This document shows positions 54,569-62,920 of a stretch of 64,000 bases of DNA, in pieces. Position numbers and translations under genes: made by a program. Location of the stretch: assembly GCF_034366625.1 (NCBI RefSeq), contig NZ_JAXMIH010000023.1:186001-250000 (forward strand). The letters run 5' to 3'. The stretch comes from Prosthecobacter sp. (lineage in GTDB: Bacteria > Verrucomicrobiota > Verrucomicrobiia > Verrucomicrobiales > Verrucomicrobiaceae). The notes below the pieces were generated by a model. The model was not told the DNA's origin and made no database searches. It saw nothing but the letters and a program-made list of their open reading frames with translations. Every line of letters starts with the position of its first letter. Within the stretch, counting starts at the first letter, position 1.

Positions 54569-55534
54569 ATGAAACTCCTCCTAGCCGCATCACTCCTGCT
54601 CGCCTCCTTTGCCAGCGCCGCTGAATTCACCGTCGAAAAAACCGCCACCGGCGGCGCCATCGTGAAGGTGGACGGCCAGGTGTTCGCTGAATACGTCGTC
54701 GATCAGGCGAACAAACCCTACCTCTGGCCGATTTACGGCCCCACGGGCAAGTCGATGACGCGTTCGCATCCGATGAAAAATGTCGAGGGTGAAAAACAGG
54801 ACCATCCGCACCATCGCGGTCTGAATTTCGGCCATGAGAACATCGGCGGTTACGACACCTGGGCGGAACTCGCGACTTTCGGCGCGAATCCGAAGACCAG
54901 CGAACGCGTGAAGCACCTTGGAGCCATCAAGCATCGCGAGTTCAAGGAACTGAAGGGCGGCAAAAGCGGCATAATCTACGCGCTGTCCGATTACGTTGAT
55001 CCCGATGGCAAGGTCATCATCACCGAAGAGCGCAGCCTGACCTTTCGTGTGGATGGCGAAACCCGCGTGATCGACGTGGACATCGATTTGATCGCCTCCA
55101 AGGGCACGGTGACGGTCGATGACAAAAAAGACTCCGGTCTGAGTATCCGCGTGCCACACAGCATGTCCGTCGATGCGAAAGAAGGCGGCAAGATCATCAA
55201 CAGCGAAGGCCACCAGGATGCGGATAGCTGGGGCAAACGCGCCAAGTGGTGTGATTTCCACGGCCCGGTCGAAGGCGAGCACCTCGGCATCGCCATGCTG
55301 AACCATCCCAGCAGCTTCCGCCATCCCACGCCCTGGCACGCACGCACCTACGGCCTCTTCACCGCGAACCCATTTGGTCTGTCCCAGTTGAAGATTCAGA
55401 CCGAGAGCGGTGCAATGGAATTGAAGGAGGGCGAGCGCATCAAGCTCCGTCACCGCTTCATCTTCCACAAAGGAGACGAGAAAGCGGGCAAGATCGCCGA
55501 GGCCTATGAGGCCTATGCGACCGAGAAGCGCTGA
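54569..55534 (+). CDS. Secreted DUF6807 (PmoA-like) protein
   Basis: Predicted 321 residues with a signal peptide (MKLLLAASLLLASFASAAE). His-rich DHPHHRGLNFGHENIGGYDTW near 73-93 and HARTYGLFTANPFG near 260 are typical of DUF6807, often annotated as methane-oxygenase PmoA-like although no such activity is shown. The clustered His residues hint at metal binding. Its start is 51 bases after the TatD stop. Confidence 0.82.
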   Translation: MKLLLAASLLLASFASAAEFTVEKTATGGAIVKVDGQVFAEYVVDQANKPYLWPIYGPTGKSMTRSHPMKNVEGEKQDHPHHRGLNFGHENIGGYDTWAELATFGANPKTSERVKHLGAIKHREFKELKGGKSGIIYALSDYVDPDGKVIITEERSLTFRVDGETRVIDVDIDLIASKGTVTVDDKKDSGLSIRVPHSMSVDAKEGGKIINSEGHQDADSWGKRAKWCDFHGPVEGEHLGIAMLNHPSSFRHPTPWHARTYGLFTANPFGLSQLKIQTESGAMELKEGERIKLRHRFIFHKGDEKAGKIAEAYEAYATEKR

Positions 55535-55671
55535 GCGTGCTACCCGTCACGGCGGTTGATGGTTTTTGCAGCTGACAGGTGGCGTTCATATGACCCGCTG
55601 TTCAGCGGAATATTTTCATACGTCCGCAGAGTGGGATCAAACGATCTGTTAGAAACCACCCTCCATACGCT

Positions 55672-55881
55672 ATGAAATACATCCGCCAACTACTCGCCCT
55701 TGGATCAATGATGATGGTGCTGCCCAGCTGTGACACCTATGTCGAAGGTCGTGGACATGCGCATCGCCCCTCTTGGGGGCATGGCCACAACCACTCGAGC
55801 CATTATGACCGGGGGCCGTCCCGCCGCTCGGGCCCTTCCATCAATGCCAATACCAATATTGGCGCGGGATTGCGCCTGTAA
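55672..55881 (+). CDS. Small His-rich lipoprotein
   Basis: Predicted 69 residues. The lipobox is VLPSC with Cys20 following a hydrophobic signal (MKYIRQLLALGSMMMVLPS). The short mature part is rich in His and Ser/Gly (GHAHRPSWGHGHNHSSHYD) and ends with SINANTNIGAGLRL, a tail seen in other short verrucomicrobial proteins. Metal binding is plausible but unproven. Confidence 0.65.
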   Translation: MKYIRQLLALGSMMMVLPSCDTYVEGRGHAHRPSWGHGHNHSSHYDRGPSRRSGPSINANTNIGAGLRL

Positions 55882-55894
55882 CCGGCACTCCTCT

Positions 55895-55937
55895 CAAAAA
55901 AGCAGCGTGGTGGATGACACAGGGTCATCCACCACGC
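55895..55937 (-). terminator. Rho-independent terminator for the Tat-exported unknown gene
   Basis: A perfect 14-bp stem, GCGTGGTGGATGAC (55905-55918) with GTCATCCACCACGC (55924-55937), has a five-base loop. On the reverse strand it is followed by TGC and six T. It ends transcription from the gene at 55961. Confidence 0.88.
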
Positions 55938-55960
55938 ATGATTGAGTGCTGCGAAGCAAG

Positions 55961-57508
55961 TTAAACGCCGAGCAGTTCTCGCGCCTCAGCCTGACCCGGT
56001 GCCGGACGGCCGAACTCGCTGGCGGTGACGCGTGCGAGAGCGGTGAGGTGACGCCAGCGGAAGGCCGGACGCGTGCGATGAAACTCATCCCAGGTGGTCT
56101 GGAAGTATTTCTCGGCATGCAGCGCTCCATCCTCGCTGACGGCGTAGCGCAACAAGGTCTGAAACACAGCCTCTGGGGCGATTCCCTTCATGCCGCAGCG
56201 ATGCACGACGCCAGCGGCATGGCCTTGGAGATTCAGGCGGATGTTCTCGTCGAGCTCGGCGAGCAGTTTCGCCTGATCCGTGGACGCGCTGATCTGGCGC
56301 TTCGAAGGCAGCGGCTCCCATTCGAGGAAACGCTGGACGCCATTACCACCCCGATCCCGTGCGACCTGCCACGCCCCGAGGATGAGGCAGGCGAAAACGT
56401 TCCGACCTTTGCTGACCTGCGAGAGATTGCGCCATGCATGCACCGAATCGCTTGCATGCACGCCGACGGAGTCGCCATGCGTGCTGCCAGCCGGTTTGCC
56501 GGGTGATTCCCACTCCGGCGGGCGGCCGTGGTCGCGCAGGACGAGCTGGTTCGCGGCGAGCGAGATGGCCTCGCCGATTTCATGCGGATCAAAACCTTCC
56601 GCCAGCGCCGCAGCCACCGCGCCAGCGGCCGTTTCGGGCGTGCCGCTGAAGATGGTAATGCTGAGCTTCTCCATCACCGAATCTTCCATCGAGCGCGTGC
56701 CGGGATCGCGTCCCATCAGCTTGTGCTCGTCGATCAGCTTCGTCAGCGCCTTGCTGTGCTCGTCCCATTCAGGCCGACGATACTTTTCTGAGTTCAAGCA
56801 GTAGCGCAGGGACATGCGCAGCATCGTGGTGGCATGCTCGCGGCCCACGAGATCGAGCAGATCCCATGCGCGATACGGCAGCACGGTGCGATGCACCTCA
56901 GGATTGTCCTGCACGCATTCGAGCAGAGCGTTGAAGCCGTCGTCCGCGCTGTTTTGCATCAGGGTGGCGAAGATTTTCTCCGCACCTGCGGTGTCCTTGC
57001 GTTTCACCACGTCGTGAAGCTGCTGCGCAGTCGGTTTGTCCTCGCCTGCGGTCACAGGATGCAGCACCTCGTCGCCACGACCGCCGTTTTCCTGCATGCG
57101 GTTGGTATTGCGATACAAAACCTTGAACACCGGCAGCGCTGCCTGTTTGTCCGGCATGGAGCCGGCCATTTTCAGGGCAGGATGCAGCGCCATCAGCGTG
57201 TGGAAGCCGATGTAGTCCTCGCCGCCAAAAGTGCGCGCGTTCGCGAGCACGCCTGCGGCCACGAGTTGTTTCAGTGGCACACCGTCCTTGAGCTTTGCGG
57301 CAAGCGCGGGTTGGAGCTTCGACACAGGCGTCTCCTGCATGAAGCAGACGAGCGACTCCATGCCGCCGAAGTTGAGCGCTGCCGACGCTTCTTCAGCGAC
57401 AGCCGTGGTGATGCCGAGTTCAGCGGCCAGCGCGGGGCCGATGGTGGCAAGAAGAGTGCCTTTGCCCACATCGGCAAGGAACTCGCGACGGGATTGCGGT
57501 TCGTTCAT
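55961..57508 (-). CDS. Tat-exported protein of unknown function
   Basis: Predicted 515 residues. MNEPQSRREFLADVGKGTLL is a twin-arginine signal, so a folded and perhaps cofactor-bearing product is exported. The mature protein is mostly alpha-helical (GFHTLMALHPALKM, LLARYAVSEDGALHAEKYFQTTWDEF-like His/Tyr-rich segments). His residues are frequent (GFHTLMALHP, HAWRNLSQV, VVHRCGMKG), which could bind metal or haem. I do not recognise the family. It has its own terminator downstream. Confidence 0.65.
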   Translation of the reverse strand: MNEPQSRREFLADVGKGTLLATIGPALAAELGITTAVAEEASAALNFGGMESLVCFMQETPVSKLQPALAAKLKDGVPLKQLVAAGVLANARTFGGEDYIGFHTLMALHPALKMAGSMPDKQAALPVFKVLYRNTNRMQENGGRGDEVLHPVTAGEDKPTAQQLHDVVKRKDTAGAEKIFATLMQNSADDGFNALLECVQDNPEVHRTVLPYRAWDLLDLVGREHATTMLRMSLRYCLNSEKYRRPEWDEHSKALTKLIDEHKLMGRDPGTRSMEDSVMEKLSITIFSGTPETAAGAVAAALAEGFDPHEIGEAISLAANQLVLRDHGRPPEWESPGKPAGSTHGDSVGVHASDSVHAWRNLSQVSKGRNVFACLILGAWQVARDRGGNGVQRFLEWEPLPSKRQISASTDQAKLLAELDENIRLNLQGHAAGVVHRCGMKGIAPEAVFQTLLRYAVSEDGALHAEKYFQTTWDEFHRTRPAFRWRHLTALARVTASEFGRPAPGQAEARELLGV

Positions 57509-57680
57509 GATTGACCTCCCTGGTTGGAATTAGCCCGAGTGTCCCGGTTTGGCCGGAGAAGGTCAATGCTCCTTTTGGGCGGTTTTGAAAGATGCCGGAC
57601 GAGCACGACATGAAAATCCATCCGCCTTGCCTGGCTGTGACCAACAGGCGGCTCGTCAAGCCTCAGAGAGTAGCCGCCAG

Positions 57681-58319
57681 CTAGCTGAGCCGACGGCGGC
57701 GGAACATCACTCCCACCAGACCGCCCAGCAGCAGCAAGGCGCGGGAGGGTTCGGGGACGGATTCCGGGTTGAACATCAGAGTTGCGCCGTTTTGAGTCAC
57801 CGTAAAGCTGACCGGTGGGGAGGAAAGATAGTCTCCACCGAACGAAAGGATATCAACCGGCAGAACGGCCGTGCCGCTGAAGGTAAGCGTTTCACCTGTC
57901 ACATAGGTATGATCAAAACTTGATGCAAAACCCCAAGCGTCGAGGTTGCCGCCTCCATTATAAACTTCGATAGAATCGATGGAGAGAACGCCACTCACGG
58001 AGCCAGTCAGTTGCACGTTTCCGAGCTCGTTGAAATAGTGGAGCCCATTGGCGACGGATCCCGGTGGATAGCTTCCAAGATAATCGCCAACGCCGGACCA
58101 TCCGGTAACCACCGATGCCGAAGTAGTGCCCGCGCTCACGAGCCCCCCCGTTGCAACGGTGTAACTGCCAGAGAAAATCCAGGTTGATTCACCGGCATCC
58201 GGAGTGCCTGTGGTGGTAACCACCAGGGCGGCGTGCGCATGGAAAGCCATTGAGATGAACAGTAGCAGTCCCGTGATAAGCCCGCGAAGGGCGTTGGTTG
58301 TATTGAGTTTGGTTTTCAT
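57681..58319 (-). CDS. PEP-CTERM sorting-domain protein
   Basis: Predicted 212 residues from ATG 58319 (MKTKLNTTNALRGLITGLLLF, signal peptide, cleavage near AHA). The C-terminal VPEPSRALLLLGGLVGVMF followed by RRRR is a classic PEP-CTERM signal (VPEP, TM helix, Arg cluster), processed by an exosortase. The mature middle is Gly/Ser/Thr-rich and beta-like. It lies divergent to the ECF sigma gene. The 209-base gap between them carries the shared 30-base element and a leader hairpin (GGCCGC/GCGGCC, 58365-58381). Confidence 0.9.
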   Translation of the reverse strand: MKTKLNTTNALRGLITGLLLFISMAFHAHAALVVTTTGTPDAGESTWIFSGSYTVATGGLVSAGTTSASVVTGWSGVGDYLGSYPPGSVANGLHYFNELGNVQLTGSVSGVLSIDSIEVYNGGGNLDAWGFASSFDHTYVTGETLTFSGTAVLPVDILSFGGDYLSSPPVSFTVTQNGATLMFNPESVPEPSRALLLLGGLVGVMFRRRRLS

Positions 58320-58407
58320 GTTCTTTCTGTCTTGGGTGTGGGTTGAGGATGATGGCTGCCGAAAGGCCGCGTTGTGCGGCCAGCCAGAAGTTGCATCGCC
58401 CGCCTGC

Positions 58408-58437
58408 TTCAGGCCCGGTTTGAGAAGCGTTGTTTCA
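58408..58437 (-). promoter_or_regulatory. Shared 30-base upstream element, copy 1 (before PEP-CTERM gene)
   Basis: On the reverse strand it begins TGAAACAACGC and continues to CGGGCCTGAA. It matches copy 2 at 61991-62020 in 27 of 30 positions. It lies 89-118 bases upstream of the PEP-CTERM ATG. A TGAAAC core is reminiscent of ECF -35 boxes. Confidence 0.65.
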
Positions 58438-58528
58438 CCTGCCACCGAACTTTTTTCAAAAAAGCTTCCTGGGTCGGTATTGGAGCTTCCTTTTTAGGCC
58501 GAAACATGGCAAATCAGCCGCAGCAGAC

Positions 58529-59260
58529 ATGCCCGACGCCTCTCGCTATGCCGACTTCCCCACGACACACTGGACGCTCGTTCAGGCCGTGCAGGGTGGA
58601 AATGCCGACGACGCGGCCCGAGCGATGGAAAAGCTGTGCATGGGCTACTGGTATCCCATCTACGCCTACCTGCGCCGCAGCGGCCATGCGGCACCGGATG
58701 CGGAGGATCTCACGCAGGCCTTCTTTCACCGCCTCATCACCGAAAACGCTCTCCTCATGGCCCAGGAAGGCTCCGGCAAGCTGCGCTCCTGGCTGGTCGG
58801 CGTCCTGAAGCATCTCCTCAGCGATCACTTCCGCCACCACGGCACGCAAAAACGCGGCGGCGGCATTCCACACGTCTCCTTCGATGAACTGGCCGCCGAG
58901 GAACGCTACGCGCTCGAATCGCAGACCGAGAGTGATCCTGATGCTCTCTTCACCCACGTCTGGTCACAGGATTTGCTCGCCGGTGTGCGCGCGAGGCTCC
59001 GCGAGGCCTACGAGGCCGCAGGCCGCAAAGAAGTCTTCGACCTGCTGCTGCCCTACCTCATGTGGGACAAAGAACCACCGTCCTGCCGCGCGATCGCCGA
59101 AAAAATCGGTTCCAGCGAAGTGGCGACACGCATTTTGATCCACCGCCTCCGCGTGAAGTTCCGCACGCTGCTCAAAGACGAAGTCGCCCGCACCGTCCTC
59201 ACGCCCGAAGAAATCCCCGGCGAGCTGGCCTGGCTGCAAGGTGTGCTGGCGGGGAAATAG
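58529..59260 (+). CDS. RNA polymerase ECF sigma factor, planctomycete-type
   Basis: Predicted 243 residues from ATG 58529 ([19 protein letters not shown]); codons back to 58430 are leader. The sequence is paralogous to the factor at 185: THWTL start, KRGGG motif, and a C-terminal helix-turn-helix [23 protein letters not shown]. Region 2 is near 25-110. Such ECFs are commonly partnered with Ser/Thr kinases; the kinase at 62204 lies 3 kb downstream. It may read the shared element found before the PEP-CTERM, FG-GAP and kinase genes. A weaker GAAACA-type core lies about 25 bases before its own ATG. Confidence 0.9.
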   Translation: MPDASRYADFPTTHWTLVQAVQGGNADDAARAMEKLCMGYWYPIYAYLRRSGHAAPDAEDLTQAFFHRLITENALLMAQEGSGKLRSWLVGVLKHLLSDHFRHHGTQKRGGGIPHVSFDELAAEERYALESQTESDPDALFTHVWSQDLLAGVRARLREAYEAAGRKEVFDLLLPYLMWDKEPPSCRAIAEKIGSSEVATRILIHRLRVKFRTLLKDEVARTVLTPEEIPGELAWLQGVLAGK

Positions 59261-59308
59261 TCCCTCCCCTTGTTTTCATCCCGGAGGTCCGATGGGCATG
59301 AATGAAGA

Positions 59309-59335
59309 GCGGGACCCCTGCGAGTCCCGCCCTTT
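59309..59335. terminator. Weak hairpin terminator between sigma and FG-GAP genes
   Basis: GCGGGAC (59309-59315) pairs with GTCCCGC (59324-59330) across an eight-base loop, followed by CCTTTGT. It lies between convergent genes and could serve both. The U-run is poor. Confidence 0.4.
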
Positions 59336-59358
59336 GTCATGGCTGGGGCGTGCTTCGG

Positions 59359-61953
59359 TTACTTGCCCTTCTTGCCCTTGTCGTCACCCTTCCCGCCTTT
59401 GTCATCGTGGTCGTCCTTGCCACCTTTGCCGTGGTCCCTGTCGTCATCATCATCGTCATCATCCTCGCCTCCCTGACCTTTCGGGGGACGCGGGGTGCTC
59501 ACGGTGGAGTCATAGACCCCGCCGCTGTCGATGGCGGGCTTCTTCTTGCTGTGCGGCACGGTCACATAGACCACGCCGGAGACGCTTCCTTCGGCATCTG
59601 AGGCGGTGAAGTAAACGCGATACACGCGCCCGTCGCCGTTGCCCGAGCGCTCAGCGCGCAGGAGCACGGTGTCGCCATCGATGACGGCATCGATCGCCGT
59701 GTCGCCATCGCCGCAGCCTTTGGTGGGCTCGTCCTGGGTGACGCCGGTGATGACGATGGTGGCGTTGTTGTCCGGGTCACTCACGCCGGTGATGCCCACG
59801 GCCACCATCTGGTGGTTTGGGGGCCAGAGCAGAGCGATCGTCGGCTGCGCAGCGGAGGCGAGCGGGGGATCATTCATGTTTTGCACATGGACGACCACCG
59901 TGTCGGTCGCGGTGCCGCCGTAGCCGTCGTCCACCGTCAGGGAGAACGTGAGGTCCGCGCCACCGGCACTGACAAAGGGAGCGGTGAGGCTTGGCGTCGC
60001 AGTCGCGCCACCGGTGAGGGTGATGGCCGGGCCACCGGTCTGAGTCCACGCATAGGTCAGCGTGTCACTGTCGGGATCACTGCTGGCTGAGCCGTTGAGC
60101 GCCACGGCGGTGTTTTCGTCCACGGTCTGATCAGCACCTGCGGCGGCAATCGGCAGATTGTTCGTGTTAGTGATCTCGACGGTCACGCGGTCACGCACAT
60201 TTGCCAAGGAGTAGCCGGTGGCGGGTGCATCGGCCTGGAAGCCATCATCCACGAGCAGTTCGAAGACGAGCGTGGCCACCACGCCGGTCGCGCCGCCTGT
60301 GCCGGCGTAGGGAGCGGTGAAGGTCGGGCCGGAAGTGTCAGCGCCGGTGAGGGTGACAGCGGGGCCGCTGACCTGCGTCCAGGCATGGGTGAAGACATCG
60401 TTGTCGATGTCGAAGCTCGCTGAGCCGTCGAGGGCCACTGGGGAGCCCTCGGCGATGGACTGGTCGGCACCAGCATCGGCCACAGGCGGGTGGTTCACAT
60501 TGACGACCGTGACACTGACGGTGTCCACCGTGCTCACGCCATTGGCCGTGACGGTGAGGTCAAAGCTGAGCGTCTCGCCGCCGGGTGCGACGGTCGGAGC
60601 GGTGAAGGTCGGACTGGCGGTGTTGGCTCCGGTGAGGGTCACGGCGGTGCCGCCGGGCACCTGTGTCCAGGCATACGTCAACGGGGCGTTTTCAGGATCG
60701 CTGCTGCCGGTTCCATCAAGTGCGACGGCTTGTCCTTCGTTCACGCTGAAGTCGGCACCGGCGTTGGCGATGGGGGCGCTGTCGGGAAATACCGTGGTGT
60801 TCAGGAGGACCGAGGCGTTGTGGGTGCCCAGGTTTGCCACGGCCAGATCAGGTTTGCCGTCGCCATTGAAGTCCCCCACGCCCACATGCACCGGGGCACT
60901 GCCGACGATGAAGCTGAAGCGTGCCGGGAAAGCACCAGTGCCGTCGCCTGTGAGAATCAAAACTCGATCAGGAAGTTCAGCGGTCACCGCCAGATCGAGC
61001 CTGCCGTCGCCATTGAAATCGCCCGACGCGATAGCGGTTGGACGCCCCGGAGCTGCCGAATGAATCGGTGCCTGGAAGGTGCCATCCCCGTTGCCGCGCA
61101 GGATGGTGACGGAGGAGGAAGCGTTGTTCGACGCGGCGATATCGGCTTTGCCATCCCCATTGAAATCTCCGGCGATGACAGAGATGGGGTTATTCCCCAC
61201 ACTGTGCAGGACCGGCGAACCGAAGGTTCCATCGCCGTTGCCCAGCAAGGTCGAAACCGTCCCGGAGTTCTGGCTGCCGATAGCGAGATCGAGCTTGCCG
61301 TCGTGATTAAAATCAACCACGGCGAGACGGGCGACGATGGTCCCTGGATTGGTCGCCTGGTAGCTCACCGCCGGTGCGAAGGTGGCCGTCCCGTTGCCCA
61401 AGAGAATCCGGACCGTGTTGCGCCGGGCGCTGTCCCAAGTGTCGATCACCGCCAGGTCCAGCCAGCCGTCGTGATTGAAATCACCCATCTTCACGTCCAT
61501 CACGTTGCCACCGGAAAGGAAATTGAAGACTGATGGCGCAAATCCGCCGCTTCCATTGCCGAGCAGGATGGCGACGGCTCCGGAATTGTGGGTGCCGACC
61601 GCCAGATCCATCTTGCCATCGCCATTAACATCACCCACAGCGACGCTGAGGGGGCCGGAGCCCACCCCATAGCTGCCGATGTTCTGAAAGGAGCCGTTGC
61701 CAGCCCCACGCAAGATGGAAACATTGGGATTGGGCCGTGAGTCGGACTGGTTCGTCACGGCAATGTCAGCCTTGCCGTCGCCATCCAGGTCCGCGATGGC
61801 CACGTAGCTCGCATTGGTGCCCAACATGGGGTAATTGACGGCGGGAGCGAATGTGACGTTGCTCTGGGCTGCTGCCTGGAAAACTCCGGCCAGAGAGAGC
61901 AGCCCCGATAGAAGCCCGCAGTGGGCGGTTGATGCTTTTATATGTATTTTCAT
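59359..61953 (-). CDS. Secreted FG-GAP/PKD-like surface protein with Asp/Lys/Gly tail
   Basis: Predicted 864 residues from ATG 61953 (MKIHIKASTA, signal peptide to about 30, cleavage near AAAQ); the frame extends to 62127 through leader DNA. Seven FG-GAP/VCBS repeats carry Ca-binding DxDGDGxxD loops (DLDGDGKAD, DVNGDGKMD, DFNHDGWLD and so on, about 50-420), consistent with a seven-bladed integrin-like propeller. Three PKD-like Ig domains follow (each with ADAGADQS-type starts, about 430-730). The tail is a low-complexity run of Asp then Lys/Gly/Asp (EDDDDDDDDRDHGKGG). It is probably a Ca-dependent cell-surface adhesin. No PEP-CTERM is present. Confidence 0.9.
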   Translation of the reverse strand: MKIHIKASTAHCGLLSGLLSLAGVFQAAAQSNVTFAPAVNYPMLGTNASYVAIADLDGDGKADIAVTNQSDSRPNPNVSILRGAGNGSFQNIGSYGVGSGPLSVAVGDVNGDGKMDLAVGTHNSGAVAILLGNGSGGFAPSVFNFLSGGNVMDVKMGDFNHDGWLDLAVIDTWDSARRNTVRILLGNGTATFAPAVSYQATNPGTIVARLAVVDFNHDGKLDLAIGSQNSGTVSTLLGNGDGTFGSPVLHSVGNNPISVIAGDFNGDGKADIAASNNASSSVTILRGNGDGTFQAPIHSAAPGRPTAIASGDFNGDGRLDLAVTAELPDRVLILTGDGTGAFPARFSFIVGSAPVHVGVGDFNGDGKPDLAVANLGTHNASVLLNTTVFPDSAPIANAGADFSVNEGQAVALDGTGSSDPENAPLTYAWTQVPGGTAVTLTGANTASPTFTAPTVAPGGETLSFDLTVTANGVSTVDTVSVTVVNVNHPPVADAGADQSIAEGSPVALDGSASFDIDNDVFTHAWTQVSGPAVTLTGADTSGPTFTAPYAGTGGATGVVATLVFELLVDDGFQADAPATGYSLANVRDRVTVEITNTNNLPIAAAGADQTVDENTAVALNGSASSDPDSDTLTYAWTQTGGPAITLTGGATATPSLTAPFVSAGGADLTFSLTVDDGYGGTATDTVVVHVQNMNDPPLASAAQPTIALLWPPNHQMVAVGITGVSDPDNNATIVITGVTQDEPTKGCGDGDTAIDAVIDGDTVLLRAERSGNGDGRVYRVYFTASDAEGSVSGVVYVTVPHSKKKPAIDSGGVYDSTVSTPRPPKGQGGEDDDDDDDDRDHGKGGKDDHDDKGGKGDDKGKKGK

Positions 61954-61990
61954 GGTGTTCCTTGTTTTGAACTGTGTTGTCAGCACTCCT

Positions 61991-62020
61991 TTCAGGCCCG
62001 CTTTGCGAAGCGGTGTTTCA
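61991..62020 (-). promoter_or_regulatory. Shared 30-base upstream element, copy 2 (before FG-GAP gene)
   Basis: On the reverse strand it starts TGAAACACCGC and ends CGGGCCTGAA; 27 of 30 bases equal copy 1. It also contains a perfect 6-bp hairpin, CCGCTT/AAGCGG. It lies 38-67 bases upstream of the FG-GAP ATG and is preceded by A/T-runs. Confidence 0.65.
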
Positions 62021-62143
62021 GGAAAAAACCATTTTTTTTTTGCTGAATGCCTCAGATGCATTTCAGAAGTTCCGTCCCTGTCTTCCCTGTGCCCGGGTGG
62101 TTGCGTTGACACCATTGCGATTCGCAATTGTCTTCATTCTTCC

Positions 62144-62173
62144 TGAAACATCGCCGCACCAACCGGGACTGTA
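62144..62173 (+). promoter_or_regulatory. Shared upstream element, diverged copy 3 (before Ser/Thr kinase gene)
   Basis: Starts TGAAACATCGC and continues to AACCGGGACTG on the forward strand. It matches copy 1 in about 23 of 30 positions, in the opposite genomic orientation but pointing to the kinase ATG 31 bases on. Retained blocks are TGAAACA, CGC and AACCGGG. Confidence 0.5.
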
Positions 62174-62203
62174 TTCTATTGCCGCCCCGTTTTATCCTCC
62201 ATC

Positions 62204-62920
62204 ATGCCCGCCGACTCACCATCCCCACCACCGCTCGGCGTGGAGAACTATCAGCTCGGGCAGGAGATCTCCTCCGGCGGCATGGGCAGTGTGCTGGAGG
62301 CGCAGGACGCCAAACTCAAGCGCACCGTGGCCATCAAAGTCATGCTGCTGGAGGCCAATGCGAACGCGGCCATGCGCCAGCGCTTCATCCGCGAGGCGGA
62401 GGTGCTCGCGAAGCTGGCGCATCCAAACATCGTGCCCATCTACGACATCGTGTGGGAGGACGGCCTGCCGCTGTTCTATTCGATGAAGCTCGTCAAAGGC
62501 CGCACGCTCCAAGCCATCCTCCTCGATCTGCGCAAAGGAGTGCCTGAAACGCTGCGCGACTACTTGCTCGACCGCCTGCTGACCATCTTCCGCAAAGTCT
62601 GCGACGCCATCGCCTTCGCCCACAGCCAGGGGGTGCTGCATCGCGATCTGAAGCCGGAGAACATCATGGTCGGCGAATTCGGCGAGGTGCTCGTGATGGA
62701 TTGGGGGCTGGCGAAGCTGATCAAGGATGGGAGCGCGGACACTCCTGTCCGCATGGACGAGCGCGATGACAGCGGACAGGAGTGTCCTATTACAAAACAG
62801 CTTTTCAGCCCTGTTTTACCTGTATATTTGAGGGTCGCGCCGGTTCTTCTTGCGTTTTTATACACTTGTTTTATACTCACTTCGCCGCCCCTCTCCGTGG
62901 GTAACAGCGGCTTCTTATGA
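62204..62920 (+). pseudogene. Ser/Thr protein kinase, truncated in the activation segment
   Basis: The open frame is 238 residues, but only the N-lobe and start of the C-lobe are kinase-like. P-loop ISSGGMGSV, Lys45 (AIKVML), catalytic HRDLKPEN (Asp148) and DWG for DFG at 166-168 are intact. Homology stops after MDWGLAKLIKDG near 176; the APE motif and the rest of the C-lobe are absent. A perfect inverted repeat follows in frame, then a hydrophobic C-terminus with no kinase features. The recombinase start overlaps its stop. The original gene was probably larger, and the remainder should lie past the element outside the window. An active short form is unlikely. Confidence 0.85.
62737..62787. 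repeat. Perfect 16-bp inverted repeat inside the truncated kinase frame
   Basis: GGACACTCCTGTCCGC (62737-62752) and GCGGACAGGAGTGTCC (62772-62787) are exact complements around a 19-base loop. It lies where kinase similarity ends. It may be a dispersed REP-like repeat or the recombination site (att) used by the adjacent recombinase. Confidence 0.8.
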
